64,000 nucleotides of DNA. It comes from Puccinia triticina (lineage: Eukaryota > Basidiomycota > Pucciniomycetes > Pucciniales > Pucciniaceae). The stretch covers positions 6,820,001 through 6,884,000 of the forward strand of contig NC_070562.1 in NCBI RefSeq assembly GCF_026914185.1, in the 5' to 3' direction. Of this stretch, positions 12,641-23,780 are shown one piece after another (within the stretch, counting starts at the first letter, position 1; each line of letters opens with the position of its first letter). The position numbers were made by a program, and so were the translations under genes. The notes beneath the pieces were generated by a model that had not been told where the DNA came from, made no database searches, and saw only the letters and a list, made by a program, of their open reading frames with translations.

Positions 12641-12713
12641 GTTGGGTGCAGTCTTCCTTCTGTGTCTGTGTTATCTCATTTATAGCCTATAAATTTATTA
12701 TACGAAGAACTAC

Positions 12714-13777
12714 TCAGGTTGGCATAAAATAACCAAAATTGTATTTGTCAGGCATACTTCCCACTTCCCCATGAACTTGAATCCGATACACACATGTGAG
12801 GTCTGCGTTCCCATGGTTTGATTTTACTTTCAGTACTACTTCGGAAAAAAGCTGTTTTTTTTGTGGCAAGACAGAGAATTCTTGATAGTTTGTTGAACCG
12901 GAGATCGAATAAGTCCCCGTAAGGATTAAAGTTCCTCGCTTGTCCTGACTCCGGTTGTCTAATCCCCACAGCTCAAATTCCTTGGGCGCAGTTTGAATAT
13001 CGTATGCCAAGGATTTGGAAACATGCCCGATTGTGATTCCGTCTATCCAGATTGCCCGAGACAGTCGGATAGCAACTTGGCCCGTAGTTCCATGGAAGGG
13101 CCAGCAGGTACCCAGGCTGAGATCGGAAATAAGTACCGTGACTGGCGGACTTCCTGTTATTTTCTCGGTTGTTTTGTAAAAGGGAAGTTTGGACGAACGA
13201 ATCTTGCGGTGGTGAGTCCAGGTTGGAGATGTCAAAGGTTCAATGATGGATGCACCGGCGGAGAAGGAGGCGAAATCTTTTCTTGAGGACCTGATGTATC
13301 TGCTGTCGTCTTTTCTTCCCAGAGGTGTGAGGTTCGAATCGTCTGATGTAGTGATCATCTTCAAGTGATTTTCAATGGGACGAAGGCGCTCGTTCAGGTC
13401 AGATTGCCTGACTACAGCATTCTTGAGTTCGCTTGCAGTTTCCGTAGCCGCTAGAAGATCGTCCAACCGTTTCTCGATGGCGAGTTGTTTCTTGTTAAGA
13501 GCCGATTGCTGCTGTGTGAAGACTTCTTCCCCAAAATGATCTTAGTCGCTGTTATGAAGCCAATAGTTATTTCACAAAATATCACTTAAAATGACCCAAT
13601 AACTCAACTGCGTAGAATTACAAGACCGATCATCATTGCTAGGATGATATGCCACTTTTTCTTAATCGATTTCCATCTTATCGCGGCCTTCTTCCCAAAT
13701 GTTCCTCCGGGTTTTTCGTGCATGCTGGTTTGGACTTGAGGTGGTTTGTGGAGCCTGCTAGACTGAAGGTTTGACAT
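12714..13777 (-). CDS. SUN-domain (Sad1/UNC-84) nuclear-envelope protein
   Basis: SUN proteins sit in the inner nuclear membrane and bind KASH peptides in the perinuclear space to form LINC complexes. Two exons, 13777-13609 and 13540-12714, with a 68-nt intron in phase 1, give 331 residues. Order seen: a short basic N-terminus, one membrane helix at about 42-56 (WHIILAMMIGLVILR), a coiled-coil stretch at about 60-125, then a SUN domain from about 145 to 325. Diagnostic SUN words are DFASFSAGASI, GTCWPFHGTTGQVAIRLS, APKEFELWGL and a C-terminal SNHGN..TCVYRIQVHGE. The frame is intact. The donor is GTTGAG, weaker than its neighbours. The N-terminal nucleoplasmic part (about 41 residues) is short, as expected for a minimal SUN protein. 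The family call is strong; orthology to the housekeeping Sad1 gene is uncertain because the gene lies between transposons. Confidence 0.88.
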
Positions 13778-14610
13778 GGAGTAAAATCCAAGAGTAGCAA
13801 GTAATTATTTCCGCAGTATCTTGTCGATGATTGAAAAGGGAGTATACGTAGGCTCTTCTTTGTCTCGAGACCCAGCTTAATTAAGCCCCTTGAACGGAGG
13901 GTGAAGGGGACCTGTTATGTAATAGACCAAAACATCCCCCCGCCACGACTTGCGACGAAGCCGTCGCGTCTTTGAACAAAAGAATGGATCGGGAAGCATC
14001 AGTCTCCCGGCCAATTACATACCTCGTGGAGCTGAAGAACAACGCGAAGTCCGAAAGATCCGAGGCAAAAGCCGAAGGATCCAAACGACCTCGCCATTGA
14101 AGCATTCACTCCAAACTTCAAAACCAAAACAACCTCGTGTATTATGTACACTGTCCAGACATCAACTGTATCTTTATTATAGCTACATAGCCGCACATAT
14201 TGCTTTACAGATCCAGATCCACAATTGAAGTCGAAGCCACAGGTGTTTTCTTTTTTTTAGATTTACAAGTAACATCTTTCTTCTCTACAACCGCAAGCCA
14301 TTTCCAAAGGCCATTATGCATAGTTTCCACCCATTGGAGCGGCTCTATTGACTGTGTCGCGATATCAGAGATACTCCTGTGTATAGCCGAGGTCTAGAGT
14401 GAAGCAATATTAATTATGTAATGCTGTGAGTCTTTGTGCGTAAGTTCAAGTGTTTTGTGAGTGCTTTTTCTCGGCTCGACCATTGCCGTCCTTGTTGCCG
14501 TGAGCTCGCAATCAGCACGGCGGCAATTATGTTGAACATTGTCTGCTCACGATGGCCTTCAGATTTTGAAATGTTGTGAATCAGTCTAAGAGTGTATCAT
14601 GAAGAAAAAT
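13778..14610. other. Intergenic stretch upstream of the SUN gene
   Basis: I see no supported gene. The stretch holds the presumed promoter of the minus-strand SUN gene and the 3' side of the gene ending at 14611. Open frames of 65-92 residues on both strands lack splice structure or composition bias. Confidence 0.4.
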
Positions 14611-15016
14611 TTATCTCTGCCGTGCCGAAGATTTCAATAGCACTGTTTTGCAAGTCCTTTCAATCTCCCTCATCTTGTAATAAGTGTTTTCTTCCATTTT
14701 TTGAAATACCGTGGCGTGAATAAAAAAAGCGCGTAGATGAGCAGGTTTCTCAACGATCCAGATGGAGTCAATGCAGCCAATGTGAGTTTGAGAGTTTTGC
14801 AGCTGAGTTCCATTGAACTGTAGAAAAACAAAAGGATTCAAAACAATTAGATTAAGTCTGGCGGATGTAAGATACTAAATTGATAAATAACAGAATAAAA
14901 TAGTCCATTTTGAGAACTTGTTTCTTGTTGAGGTTCAATTCGGATATTTGACTGATTTCGTGGCCAGGAAATGCGTTCTTCAAGTCTTGAGGAGTTTCTA
15001 ACTTATGATCAAATAG
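14611..15016 (-). CDS. Unknown protein, last two exons (5' end unresolved)
   Basis: Two phase-0 exons join cleanly on the minus strand: 15016-14876 after an acceptor CAG, and 14817-14611 after CTACAG, ending in TAA. The joined peptide runs from LFDHKLETPQDLKN through GHEISQISELNL to SARQR and has no stops. A 58-nt intron separates them. No domain is recognised. Upstream exons were not found, either because they are short or because the MULE MITE and GC repeat at 15.2-17.1 kb removed them. Confidence 0.5.
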
Positions 15017-15260
15017 CTGAGGGCCCAATTATAAACAGTTATCGAAGTTTTATTGTGAATTATTCCAAACTTGATTCAAAAAAAAAACTCTTAACTTTTT
15101 GTGGCAAATACAGACCCAAAAATGTTTCAAAAAAGCCTCAATAATTATGTACAATTATAAACCTGCGGCCACACAGCAGGAATTCCAAATTCCTGGCTGA
15201 CACCGCCTGTTCCGCCCCCCCCCCCCGCCCAACTAGTGCCATAACCACAACCGCACGGCC

Positions 15261-15605
15261 TCACCCGACCAAATTGCTGCAAATGATCCCTCCTCCCCTC
15301 GACGCCACTCCTAGGGGCCGATTTTCAAGTAGTGGGTACTGGGGACCGGAGGGCGCCGCGAGGTATGGGCCGGAGGGCTGCTTGGGGGTTGGGGGAACAT
15401 ATCCGCAAGCCAGCTGGTATTGATAGTCAGCTAGGCTTGTTCCGGGGGGTGGGCCGTTTGAAGCGTTCATCGCCGTCGTGTTATTTTCGGGATCCCTGAG
15501 ATTGGATCGGGTTAGGTATGGCGGGATGGATCCTGGTTGGAAATGCATCCAGCGGCGGGGCTGTTGCCGAATCTCAACTGCCTGCGGCTGTTTATTGCTG
15601 ACCAA
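15261..15605 (-). CDS. Pro/Gln/Gly-rich open frame, doubtful exon
   Basis: A 114-codon frame rich in Pro, Gln and Asn (PPPGTSLADYQYQLACGY, PTPKQPSGPYLAAP) ends just before a C-homopolymer tract. The composition is unlike random translation of the AT-rich surroundings, so it may be a disordered exon of the neighbouring minus-strand gene. No ATG-based start with context was found; the frame opens at a TTG. Confidence 0.25.
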   Translation of the reverse strand: MVSNKQPQAVEIRQQPRRWMHFQPGSIPPYLTRSNLRDPENNTTAMNASNGPPPGTSLADYQYQLACGYVPPTPKQPSGPYLAAPSGPQYPLLENRPLGVASRGGGIICSNLVG

Positions 15606-15766
15606 CGGTACAACTAAAGTTCTACCGTTGGATTAGTGCGGTACAGTCTTGCATACATGTACTGTATGCCTGTAAGTCGTTTCGATAACAAAAATTTGAA
15701 ATTTTTTGATCCCAAATGACCTCCTCGAGGTCATTTGGGCTATTTTTGAATCTGTACATAAAAAAA

Positions 15767-17138
15767 GGGGGTTAATTAATTGACTCCCATAAATTCGAGT
15801 TCCGACTCCCAAATGTTGCGGACGTCCGGGAGACCACCGCAAGACGTCCCCTGTGGGTCAACCACACCTCAATTTGACCCGGCCGACTTTTGGGAGTCGG
15901 AACTCGAATTCCTGCCGAAAGTTTGGGAGTCGGAAATTTAATTCCAAAATATTCCCATCAAATCAAATAAATTCAATAAATCCTCAATGGGGCATCCAAA
16001 TGCCCCCAAAATATTACAGCCATCTGGGGAAACACCTTTGGGCATATTGTGAGCTTCACGGCGGGATTACACATCAGCAACACCTCATATGAGTGTGGGG
16101 TGGATTTCGCGGATTTCCTACTAAGGCAAACCACCAAATCCTGAGCTACGGTGCTCCAGAAGCCTGCAGATTTTTTCTGCCACATAAATACACTCTCTAG
16201 AGCATATGTTAAGCTTCACGGCATTAGCACACCTCAGGGAAATCCTGTGTAGCCGGGGCCGGATTAGGCGGATTTCCTACTAAGGCAATTGTTGTAGTTT
16301 TCTTCCTCTGCGCTGTCCTACGCCGTTAGGAATATTTTTGCGGTCTGTGTCGGTAATTGTAGATGAGAGGGTAGGGAATCCTTTGAGCGGCCTCAGAATT
16401 TTTTTATCTCTTCTTGATCAGAAGATATAGAGGGTTCAAGTGAGGATAAGTAGTAGGAAATTCGCCAAATCCGCCCCCCCCCCCCCCGCGGAACAGGGTC
16501 TTCCTGAGGTGTGCTAATGCCGTGAGGCTCACCAAATTCTCTAGAGAGTGTATTTATGTGGCAGAAACATTTTGGGGGCATTTGGATCACTGTATCTCAG
16601 GATATGGCGCATTGCGGTAGTAGGAAATCCGCCAAATCCGCCCCCGGCTACACAGGGTCTCCCTGAGTTGTGCTAATGCCGTGAAGCTTAACATATGCTC
16701 TAGAGAGTTTATTTATGTGGCAGAAAAAATCTGCAGGCTTCTGGAGCACCGTAGCTCAGGATTTGGTGGTTTGCCTTAGTATTAAGGGAAATCCGCGAAA
16801 TCCACCCCACACTCATATGAGGTGTTGCTGATGTGTAATCCCGCCGTGAAGCTCACAATATGCTCAAAGGTGTTTCCCCAGATGGCTGTAAAATTTTGGG
16901 GGCATTTGGATGCCCCATTGAGGATTTATTGAATTTATTTGATTTGATGGGAATATTTTGGAATTAAATTTCCGACTCCCAAACTTTCGGCAGGAATTCG
17001 AGTTCCGACTCCCAAAAGTCGGCCGGGTCAAATTGAGGTGTCGTTGACCCACAGGGGACGTCTTGCGGCGGTCTCCCGGACGTCCGCGACATTTGGGAGT
17101 CGGAACTCGAATTTATGGGAGTCGATTAATTAACCCCC
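15767..17138. mobile_element. Second palindromic MULE MITE (GGGGGTTAATTAATTG ends)
   Basis: Inverted ends GGGGGTTAATTAATTG and the mirrored TCGATTAATTAACCCCC, both backed by ACTCCC and CTCGAATT words, bound 1372 bp. Arms 15767 to about 16270 and about 16460-17138 are inverted copies around the same central spacer as in the element at 8072. Flanks TAAAAAAA and CAAAAAAA agree at 7 of 8 bases. It is a sister subfamily to the element at 8072. Arm-internal open frames are not genes. Confidence 0.82.
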
Positions 17139-17339
17139 CAAAAAAAAATAAGACAAAAAAAATTTCGAATGAATTTGGATTTTTTTTCAATAAAATTCCA
17201 ATAAGTGTTTATAATTGGGCCCTGATTATTGTCAGTGTAAAAAAAAATTGGAATGGTAATTTCAGAAGAAAATAATTGGGCCGGTTCAAAAATATAGAAG
17301 TGTTTAGTATTTAATTCCACCACCTGCGCTTGAAGATCT

Positions 17340-18210
17340 GGCTTGGTGTATTTCAGCCATTTTGCGGACTGAGAAAGCTTGTAGATATTCTTGCCGCGCG
17401 CATCTTCCAGATCCTACCACAAACAACCAAGTCAGCTTGAGCGGTCCACCGGAAACAAGAAACTCAGTAATTTTTCCTCACATTTTTCACCAATTCACCT
17501 GCATTCAACCCAAAGATCGGCTGACCAAAAACTGTTTCCATTTCAACCTTAGTCCAGGTGATCAGGCGCCGGATATTGGCTTGCATTTGTCGCAAGGCTT
17601 CCCAGCGGGGATGCTTAACGTGGTAGAGCGTGAAGATGCTCCGGATTTGATGGTACAGATCCCGGGAGATCAGCTTGTGTAAGTAACCAACGAGCAGTGA
17701 ACCAACAAGGTACTGCAATGAAAAAAAGCGGAATTGTAAGTTGCTTTTTCTTATTGATTCTTTTCTAGTCAAAACATGCTCACTTCTTGACTCAGCAATG
17801 GATATCAGGCTGTATTATCAGGTGTGATTTTCCTGATTTTTTCTTCTTCAAGCTGAAAGAGTGGGCTAGAAGGTGGATTCGAATCCTCAGGCTCGGATTC
17901 AATCTGGCCGACCGCCACGCCAATATAATCCATCCAGTTAAACTCCCCCTCTTCATCGTCATCTGATTCCTCCTCCACAAAAGTACCCGGTGGGATCTCC
18001 TCAGATTCATCATTCGACTCATTTACAGGATCCAGTCCTTCGTCCCCGCCTATCACACGCTCAAGTCAATTGGTCTCCTCTTCGGTAACCATTGGCTCAT
18101 TATTCGAAATCTCAACTGCGGCTCTCCGAGCAGCCCGACGAGCACGTTGGTCTTTGTTCGCTTGGACTAGGGTTTGGTGGCGTCAATTTTTGGTATGTTG
18201 CATTTGATTA
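17340..18210 (-). pseudogene. Broken transposon-protein remnant (Tnp2/Plavaka-associated type)
   Basis: Minus-strand pieces read in order. A basic segment QRARRAARRAAVE runs into an acidic segment (NESNDESEE, EEESDDDEEGEFNWMDY) across an in-frame TGA near 18066. After an intron-like gap comes LYHQIRSIFTLYHVKHPRWEALRQ followed by QPIFGLNAGELVKN. Domain order and the HPRWEALR-type motif resemble N-terminal regions of basidiomycete Plavaka/Tnp2 proteins as I remember them. At least one nonsense codon and missing flanks make it a remnant. Confidence 0.4.
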
Positions 18211-18579
18211 GTTGTAGGCCTGCCTCTACATAGACAACACTCATATTTTGTTAACCCTAATGAGTTTCTTTGAATAAAGTCTTCAAGCAAAAAGTCAGTT
18301 TTTTATATATGTTGTGTCCGAAAAGATATTGATAGCAGGCTTACAGCTAAAACTTGGTCCATCTTGGTGTTTGATTAATGCTCCTTACTACGCTCCTTGC
18401 TTCCTTTTTTTGATGATTGAATTCGTGCTCGGCAGTAACCTGGTGGTTCAAGCTCGACTGAAAGCGGAGGATCGAAAATTGGGACCGAGGTATGGCTGAC
18501 TTAGCTATTTCTTTTTTTTCATTCTTACTTGTTTTTTCGATCTCCAATCTGACCATGCCTTTTACTATTTCTTCACTTA

Positions 18580-18716
18580 AAACCTTTATAAGCCTCCAAT
18601 CAGCCCAGACAAGCGGTCACCAACTTCCGCTTTCATCTTGATCCTCACTCCCCTCTGCTGACCATCCCCCTCCTTGATCGATCATCTCTCTCAACCCTTC
18701 CCTTGATCACGCCGCG
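18580..18716 (+). promoter_or_regulatory. TATA-like box and CT-rich leader of the 18717 gene
   Basis: TTATAAG at about 18587 is followed by a pyrimidine-rich leader (CTCACTCCCCTCTGCTGACC and further CT runs) up to the ATG at 18717. Pyrimidine-rich leaders near the start codon are common in filamentous fungi. Confidence 0.4.
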
Positions 18717-19436
18717 ATGCCACTCAACATAAATGATCTCCTTCGTGGAGATTTCGATAACCCTTCTTCATTTCAAGGTACTCACGAAGAACCATCAACA
18801 CCACCCAATTGCAACCACAACAGTCACTCCCCTGAAGAGTTTGAAACTCGTGATCCTAATAACTTCTTTGATATACCAACTCACCGCGGAGATATTGCTA
18901 TGGCCGATGGATCAGTCTCTTATAATCAGAACGATACGATTGAGGAAGTATGCTCTCAACTTCAATCCAGCCTACAACTCGATCCCGAACATTTAAAAAT
19001 CGCTAACATTGCATGCAAGGTAATAATTCCTCTTGTTCTTCTAACCTGTCAACTAATTTATTCATTGATCACCCTTTTTTGTATCTCAAGTATATTGCCG
19101 AAGCCCCTGATGCAGCTGTCGTCTTTTCTAATGGTGCCTTTCACCAACTTGGTGTTCCGAAGACCGTTCCTCCCCCAAACTCTACAGCTTATGCATATGA
19201 TGTGACCTTCAAGGTAAGTCAGTTTCAATCGTTTCAATCTTGTCTTTTCTATTGTTTTGAACTCATCTAACCTTCCTACCTTGTTTTCTGGATTATTTGA
19301 ATACAACACAAAAACTAATTAGGAATTTGTCAGAGAAACCGCTCGCATAATCTTACTCAAGCCAACAATCGAAGCATATTCAAACAACCCTAACAACAAT
19401 GGGACTCTCCCGAAGTCGTTGTACTACTTAACACTG
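18717..19436 (+). CDS. Unknown protein, three exons, truncated by a repeat
   Basis: Exons 18717-19019, 19091-19213 and 19323-19436 are all phase 0 with good splice sites (G|GTAATA, AAG|GTAAGT, CTG|GTGAGT). They encode 180 residues: an acidic, Asn/Pro-rich N-terminus (LNINDLLRGDFDNP), a segment ending LQLDPEHLKIANIACK, then YIAEAPDAAVVFSNGAFHQLG and EFVRETARIILLKP. The last donor leads into a GC-rich repeat (19445-20170) and no continuation appears beyond it. The gene was probably interrupted within its third intron. No family recognised. Confidence 0.55.
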
Positions 19437-19444
19437 GTGAGTTA

Positions 19445-20200
19445 TTGTTCAGGACCCACGTCAGTGGAAACCACTCACGACCACTCACGGCAGGCCAGCG
19501 TTGTGGTATTCCCGGCGGACCCACGTCAGACAAAAGCCCGACCGCGGCACCCCACGGCGGGCCAGCGTCGGGAATTTCCCGACCGCGGGCCAAGCACGTT
19601 GGGCCCACGTGGGAGGTTAGGCTGACCGCGGGCTCCGACAGCTCCCGCTATGGAGCACACCAAAGTTTGGTGGTGGGATCGGGAGGGTTGTTTCCACGTC
19701 GGCTCCCACGTCAAACCGCGATCGGGTGCGCTCCGTGGTGTATCAAGCGCGTCTGGGCACATGCCCCAGTCCCGCTTGGCCGAGCGCCGGGGGTCCCCAG
19801 GACATCAGCCCGCCAGTAGCTTCCCCAGTCAAACTCGGTCCCGCCGATCACGCCCATCCAGCGGTGATTGACGGCACGGAAAGCCAGCAGCAGCAGCCGG
19901 CCCAACTCATCCACCCGGCTGCCTCCATCCACATCCGCATCGTCGCTTGCCACCACACCCCCTCTGCTCACCTGCGCCTCACTCGAGCACCAACACCACA
20001 TGCTCGCCGAGCCCCGTCTCTTTTACTCCTCCTTCGCATCCATCTTGCCCATCCAGCATCCCTCACCCGGCCGGCCTGCGCCCTTGACCGGCAATGGAAC
20101 AGCCCACAGGCAACAACCAGGTCACACAGGCCCCCAAGCAAGCCGAGCTGTACAACAATCTTAGCACTGTGGATTTAGCAGGCTAGTTTCACGTTGCTAG
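19445..20200. repeat. GC-rich LTR-like repeat, inverted relative of 52060-52300
   Basis: Read on the minus strand, 19760-19500 matches 52070-52300 in order: ATACACCACGGAGCGC, CGCGGT..GACGTGGGA, GCGGGAG, GAGCCCGCGGTC, CCACGTG, then CGCCGTGGG. The rest up to 20170 is GC-rich and holds a short ATG frame at 20094 (MEQPTGNNQ) that could be the start of a retroelement Gag. It looks like a retroelement fragment; terminal repeats were not defined. Confidence 0.45.
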
Positions 20201-20398
20201 TGGCATGATCTAGTTCAAAATAGCGGTTGTGATGGAAGCTAGGCATTTTTCTTTGGCTGGCCTTGTGGCCGAAAATCCTCCTTGAGGCCCATTCCCCATC
20301 CACTACGTCTTGAGCCTAGCAAGATCAAGAAAACTGCTAAATATTATAGTTAGTACATATATATCCAGCAAATTTACAATACATTTTTTTAAACTCAC

Positions 20399-20995
20399 TT
20401 ATTCATGTAATTCGATCCAAAATGATTGGAACTCTTCCTTGACATACACCCAAGTGCAACGGAAGACATACACCGCAGTTGTACCAAGAATTATCAAGTA
20501 GACCCACTTCAACGATGTATCACAGAAATCATCCATTGGCTCCAACTTCAAAGGCCTCAGTACTAAGTTTTCGAAGGCGGAACAGATATGGGCGCGGATG
20601 TTTGCTGTTGATAAATCGATGTAGGTTTGATGACAAAAAAACCAGGTCGCTGCCAAGATTCCAAGCCGTACAACTTTGAATGAAAGGAGATTCGAGATTG
20701 TCTTGAAACCTGTTACATAAGTAAAGATTGATGGTTAATGATGCTAGCACTGTATTCGGATCAAAGCTGGACTAACCGTTCATTCTTGATAAGTATAATA
20801 CCTGAGACGCTGAGGCTTTGGTTAACAATTTTGAGTTGAATGAGGACAATAGCAACCTGAAAGATGCTCAGAAAATACTTACACTCGTCCTTTGTTCATA
20901 TGTAGTACATGTGCACCTGGAATCCGCCCGAACTCAGGGAGAAAATTCTGATGTAACTGTTGTAAATCGCTAGGAAAACCTTTGTCCTGTAGCAT
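20399..20995 (-). CDS. 167-residue two-helix membrane protein
   Basis: Exons 20995-20883, 20856-20777 and 20709-20399 join in phases 2 and 1 to an intact frame of 167 residues. Two hydrophobic helices stand at about 72-90 (KVVRLGILAATWFF region) and 133-150 (WVYLIILGTTAVYVF). The short C-terminus is KEEFQSFWIELHE. The second intron is 67 nt with normal sites. The first would be only 26 nt (GTAAGT to TTTCAG), which is unusually short, so exon 1 is less certain. The gene is divergent from the membrane-protein gene at 21214 with 218 bp between start codons. No family recognised. Confidence 0.5.
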
Positions 20996-21213
20996 GGGGT
21001 TTTTAGGGCGCAAGGCTAAGCATGCCTCAGGATCCCGAAAGCAGCAGATCATCACCAGAATGAAGGTTTAATGCATTTGTTTTGGAACCAGCTTTTCTTT
21101 ATTAAGGCTTTGTTCCGAGTTCCCCAAGGAGTCTTGTCTATTCTTTCCTCTACACTAGAGTATTACATCGATTTATCATTGACTTTTGTGCTCCTATATA
21201 TCTCAATTCAAAC
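20996..21213. promoter_or_regulatory. Divergent promoter between two membrane-protein genes
   Basis: The 218-bp gap separates the start codons of the genes ending at 20399 (minus) and 22491 (plus). A TATA-like CTATATAT lies near 21194, just upstream of the plus-strand start. Shared control of the pair is inferred from arrangement only. Confidence 0.4.
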
Positions 21214-22491
21214 ATGCCGAAATCCATTTCCAGCTCCAAGCACCGCAGTAGAAATCACACTTGTGATAATTATAATCTCAGCCTCAAGATTCTTCTATAT
21301 CCTTTGCGCGTCTTCTGTATTTTACTACTGAGGGTTTTGGCCTTATTCCTTATTCATCCAAGGCAGACCTGCACCTGTGTCATCCTTTTGCTGCTCGCAT
21401 CATACTTGTTTTCAATGGTAGATGATGTTATGTCTTTAATTCTCCCATTCAAGCCTTTCCACCTGTTGTCTTCTCATGTCAAATCGGTGTCGAAGAATTG
21501 GCTTGCGGCTTCAATCACGAGCGTCTGGTACTTGGCGAAGGACGTTTCTCAAACGATCGTTTGCACAGCTTTTTGCGGTGGTGTATGGCGGAATTGCAGC
21601 TCTCAATTTTCTACTTTTCAGCGACTTTCAAAAGATACGAATCCACTTTGCCTCACTTCGTCCCTTATGATCTCTCACAACCACTCGGAAAACTCGTTAC
21701 TTGAGACAACAGACTTGTTACAATTATCAAACCTGCTTCTGTTAATGGACAACAAATTGAGTAACCATACAAAAATCAGTTCTCAAGTGCGAAACCTAGC
21801 CGAAATTCACTCAATTTTTAGCGATGAAATTGGGAAGCTGGACTCACTCGGGTCTCACACTATTAGGCTTATTTCACAAGACGTAAGAGCACATCATTAA
21901 ATCTTTGACTTCTTTTCTGAAACTCGAAATGTAGCTTTGAGCCTGGTTTGAATGATTTATAGTACTTCAAAAGCATTCGACAAGACAAGCACTCAGAAGA
22001 CGTGACTTTTGAATCCCTACCGACACTTTCACAAAATCGACTTGAGAAATTGCATAAACACATCCATGCAACCTTGGAATCAACATATGCAGTTCTCGTC
22101 GAGCAAGACAAGACATCAATTTTATTTCATGAAGAGATTTCTTTCATTCAAAGAGGATACTGGTACGGCCTGAATTTTTTTCGATTTCGAAACCTTGGAT
22201 ATAACGAGAACAAAACAAATGGAGTTTTGTCTTGGCTCATTCAAAACAAAAATTACTTGAAACGTGGATGGTATTTGGTGGAATTGCAGCGGAAGAAATT
22301 AATTTTATTTCAGCAAAAAATTGAGCAAATGAAGGTAAGTCTATCACCAATGACACCAATCATTACTCACAAAACATTGCCACTTACGGTTGAATTTGAA
22401 ACTGCAGGCTTATATTTCTAACGGTATTGATGAGAACCCAGCCTTAGAATTGTTATTCGAGGAGTTCCGGGAAGTTTCTCCAGAATGCTAG
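21214..22491 (+). CDS. 374-residue protein with two N-terminal membrane helices and helical C-terminus
   Basis: Exons 21214-21882, 21963-22334 and 22408-22491 are phase 0 with sites GAC|GTAAGA, TATAG|TAC, AAG|GTAAGT and TGCAG|GCT, ending in TAG. Two hydrophobic helices at about 26-47 and 53-68 form a membrane hairpin. The remaining 300 residues look helical (LLLLMDNKLSNHTKISS, IRLISQD joined to YFKSIRQDKHSED, LVELQRKKLILFQQKIEQ). No catalytic motif or family is recognised. The frame is intact and splice sites are strong, so it is probably a real gene. A membrane-anchored helical-bundle role is inference. Confidence 0.65.
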
Positions 22492-22659
22492 TTATCTTGA
22501 CCTTGATTAACACACGATTTGTCTTCAATTCGTATCCATAACTTTTATGTTTCTTAAATCTGCCTGCATGATTGAATCAAATCCATTTCGGACTTTCTCC
22601 GAGGTGGATATCCACTTCTAGTTGTCTCCAAAGTGTATTCGGAGAGCATCCAACCCATA

Positions 22660-23780
22660 CATAGTCGGAAAATCTCGGGGGTAACCTTGACGTAGTGACG
22701 GAGATCGGCGGCACTGTAATAATTAGCAACAGACATCTCAGAAAGACAGGCATGACAGTCAAAGTACCCAAGACAATTAAATTACGTTGATACATCGTGT
22801 CACCTTTCCGCGTCTTCCGCTTGGGCTTTTAAGGAATCAATTTTCTCTCAAACAGCTCTGATTTTATTCCCTCGCGCAACTTTGAGAGGCTGCAATTCGA
22901 CATTGATGGCGGCGATTTCTTGATTCACAGCCTCCAGTCTGGCTGTACTCTCATCATCATGTGAAAAGGAACACAATAAAGATGCATGAGTGAAGATTGG
23001 ACATGCCGACATAGAATGGGATTCAAACTTGTTACACTTACTTTTTCCTTAGCCAATGCATGGGCTTCAACTTCAATCTGGAGTTTCTTACGCTCTAGTC
23101 TGTGGACTGCTTCTGGTTGACTGTCCCGTGTAACTCAGACAGCAGCAGCTGCTTCATCAACCAGATCAATAGCATTATCCGGTAATCGACGGGCCGTCAA
23201 GTATCGGTGGGCGAGAGTGGCTGTAGTGACGATGGCATTGTCGAGGATGGTGACACCATGGTGAGTTTCGTATTTCTCTTTCAGACCTTGAAGGATGGAA
23301 ATTGTCTCGGGAACTGAAGATTCATTGACGATAACTTGCTGGAATCGGCGTTTGAAGGCCACAGCTTTTTCGATGTATTTTCGGTATTCCGCGAGGGTAG
23401 TGGCCCCTAGACAACAAAGTCTGCCTTGAGCCAAGAGAGGCTTGGTCAGATTTGCAGCATCTATCCCGCCAGAGCTGGCGCCTTGACCGGCCATGATCAG
23501 TTGCATCTAGTCGATGAATAGGATAATGTTTTCACCCTTTTCGGGGGCTTTTTCTACTTCATTCAGAATGTATTTGATTCGCTCTTCAAACTGGCCCTGT
23601 AGCTTACGCCGGCTTGAATAGCACCCAGGTCTAGAGCAAATAGTCGTCCGATCAACAATGCGGGTACACCTCTGTTCACCATCCGTTGAGCTAAGCCTTC
23701 GGATGAGTACCAGGCCGAGAAAAAGAAGGACCGCGTCTGCTCAGCGTTGGAATTGTTGAGACTTCCCACTGCCCCTCGCA
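22660..23780 (-). pseudogene. Hsp104/ClpB disaggregase pseudogene (first AAA+ and middle domain)
   Basis: Minus-strand order matches Hsp104/ClpB. GLAQRMVNRGVP precedes a segment GRLFALDLGA; then GENIILFID and [10 protein letters not shown] (Walker B region) with TAG where Glu is expected. Next come [43 protein letters not shown] and [19 protein letters not shown] coiled middle-domain piece (RLEAVNQEIAAINVELQPL) follows, with an in-frame TGA before EKIDSLKAQAEDAER, and a final ADLRHYV fragment. The Walker A region and C-terminal half are missing. Several frameshifts or stops show it is dead. A functional Hsp104 should exist elsewhere in the genome. Confidence 0.85.
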
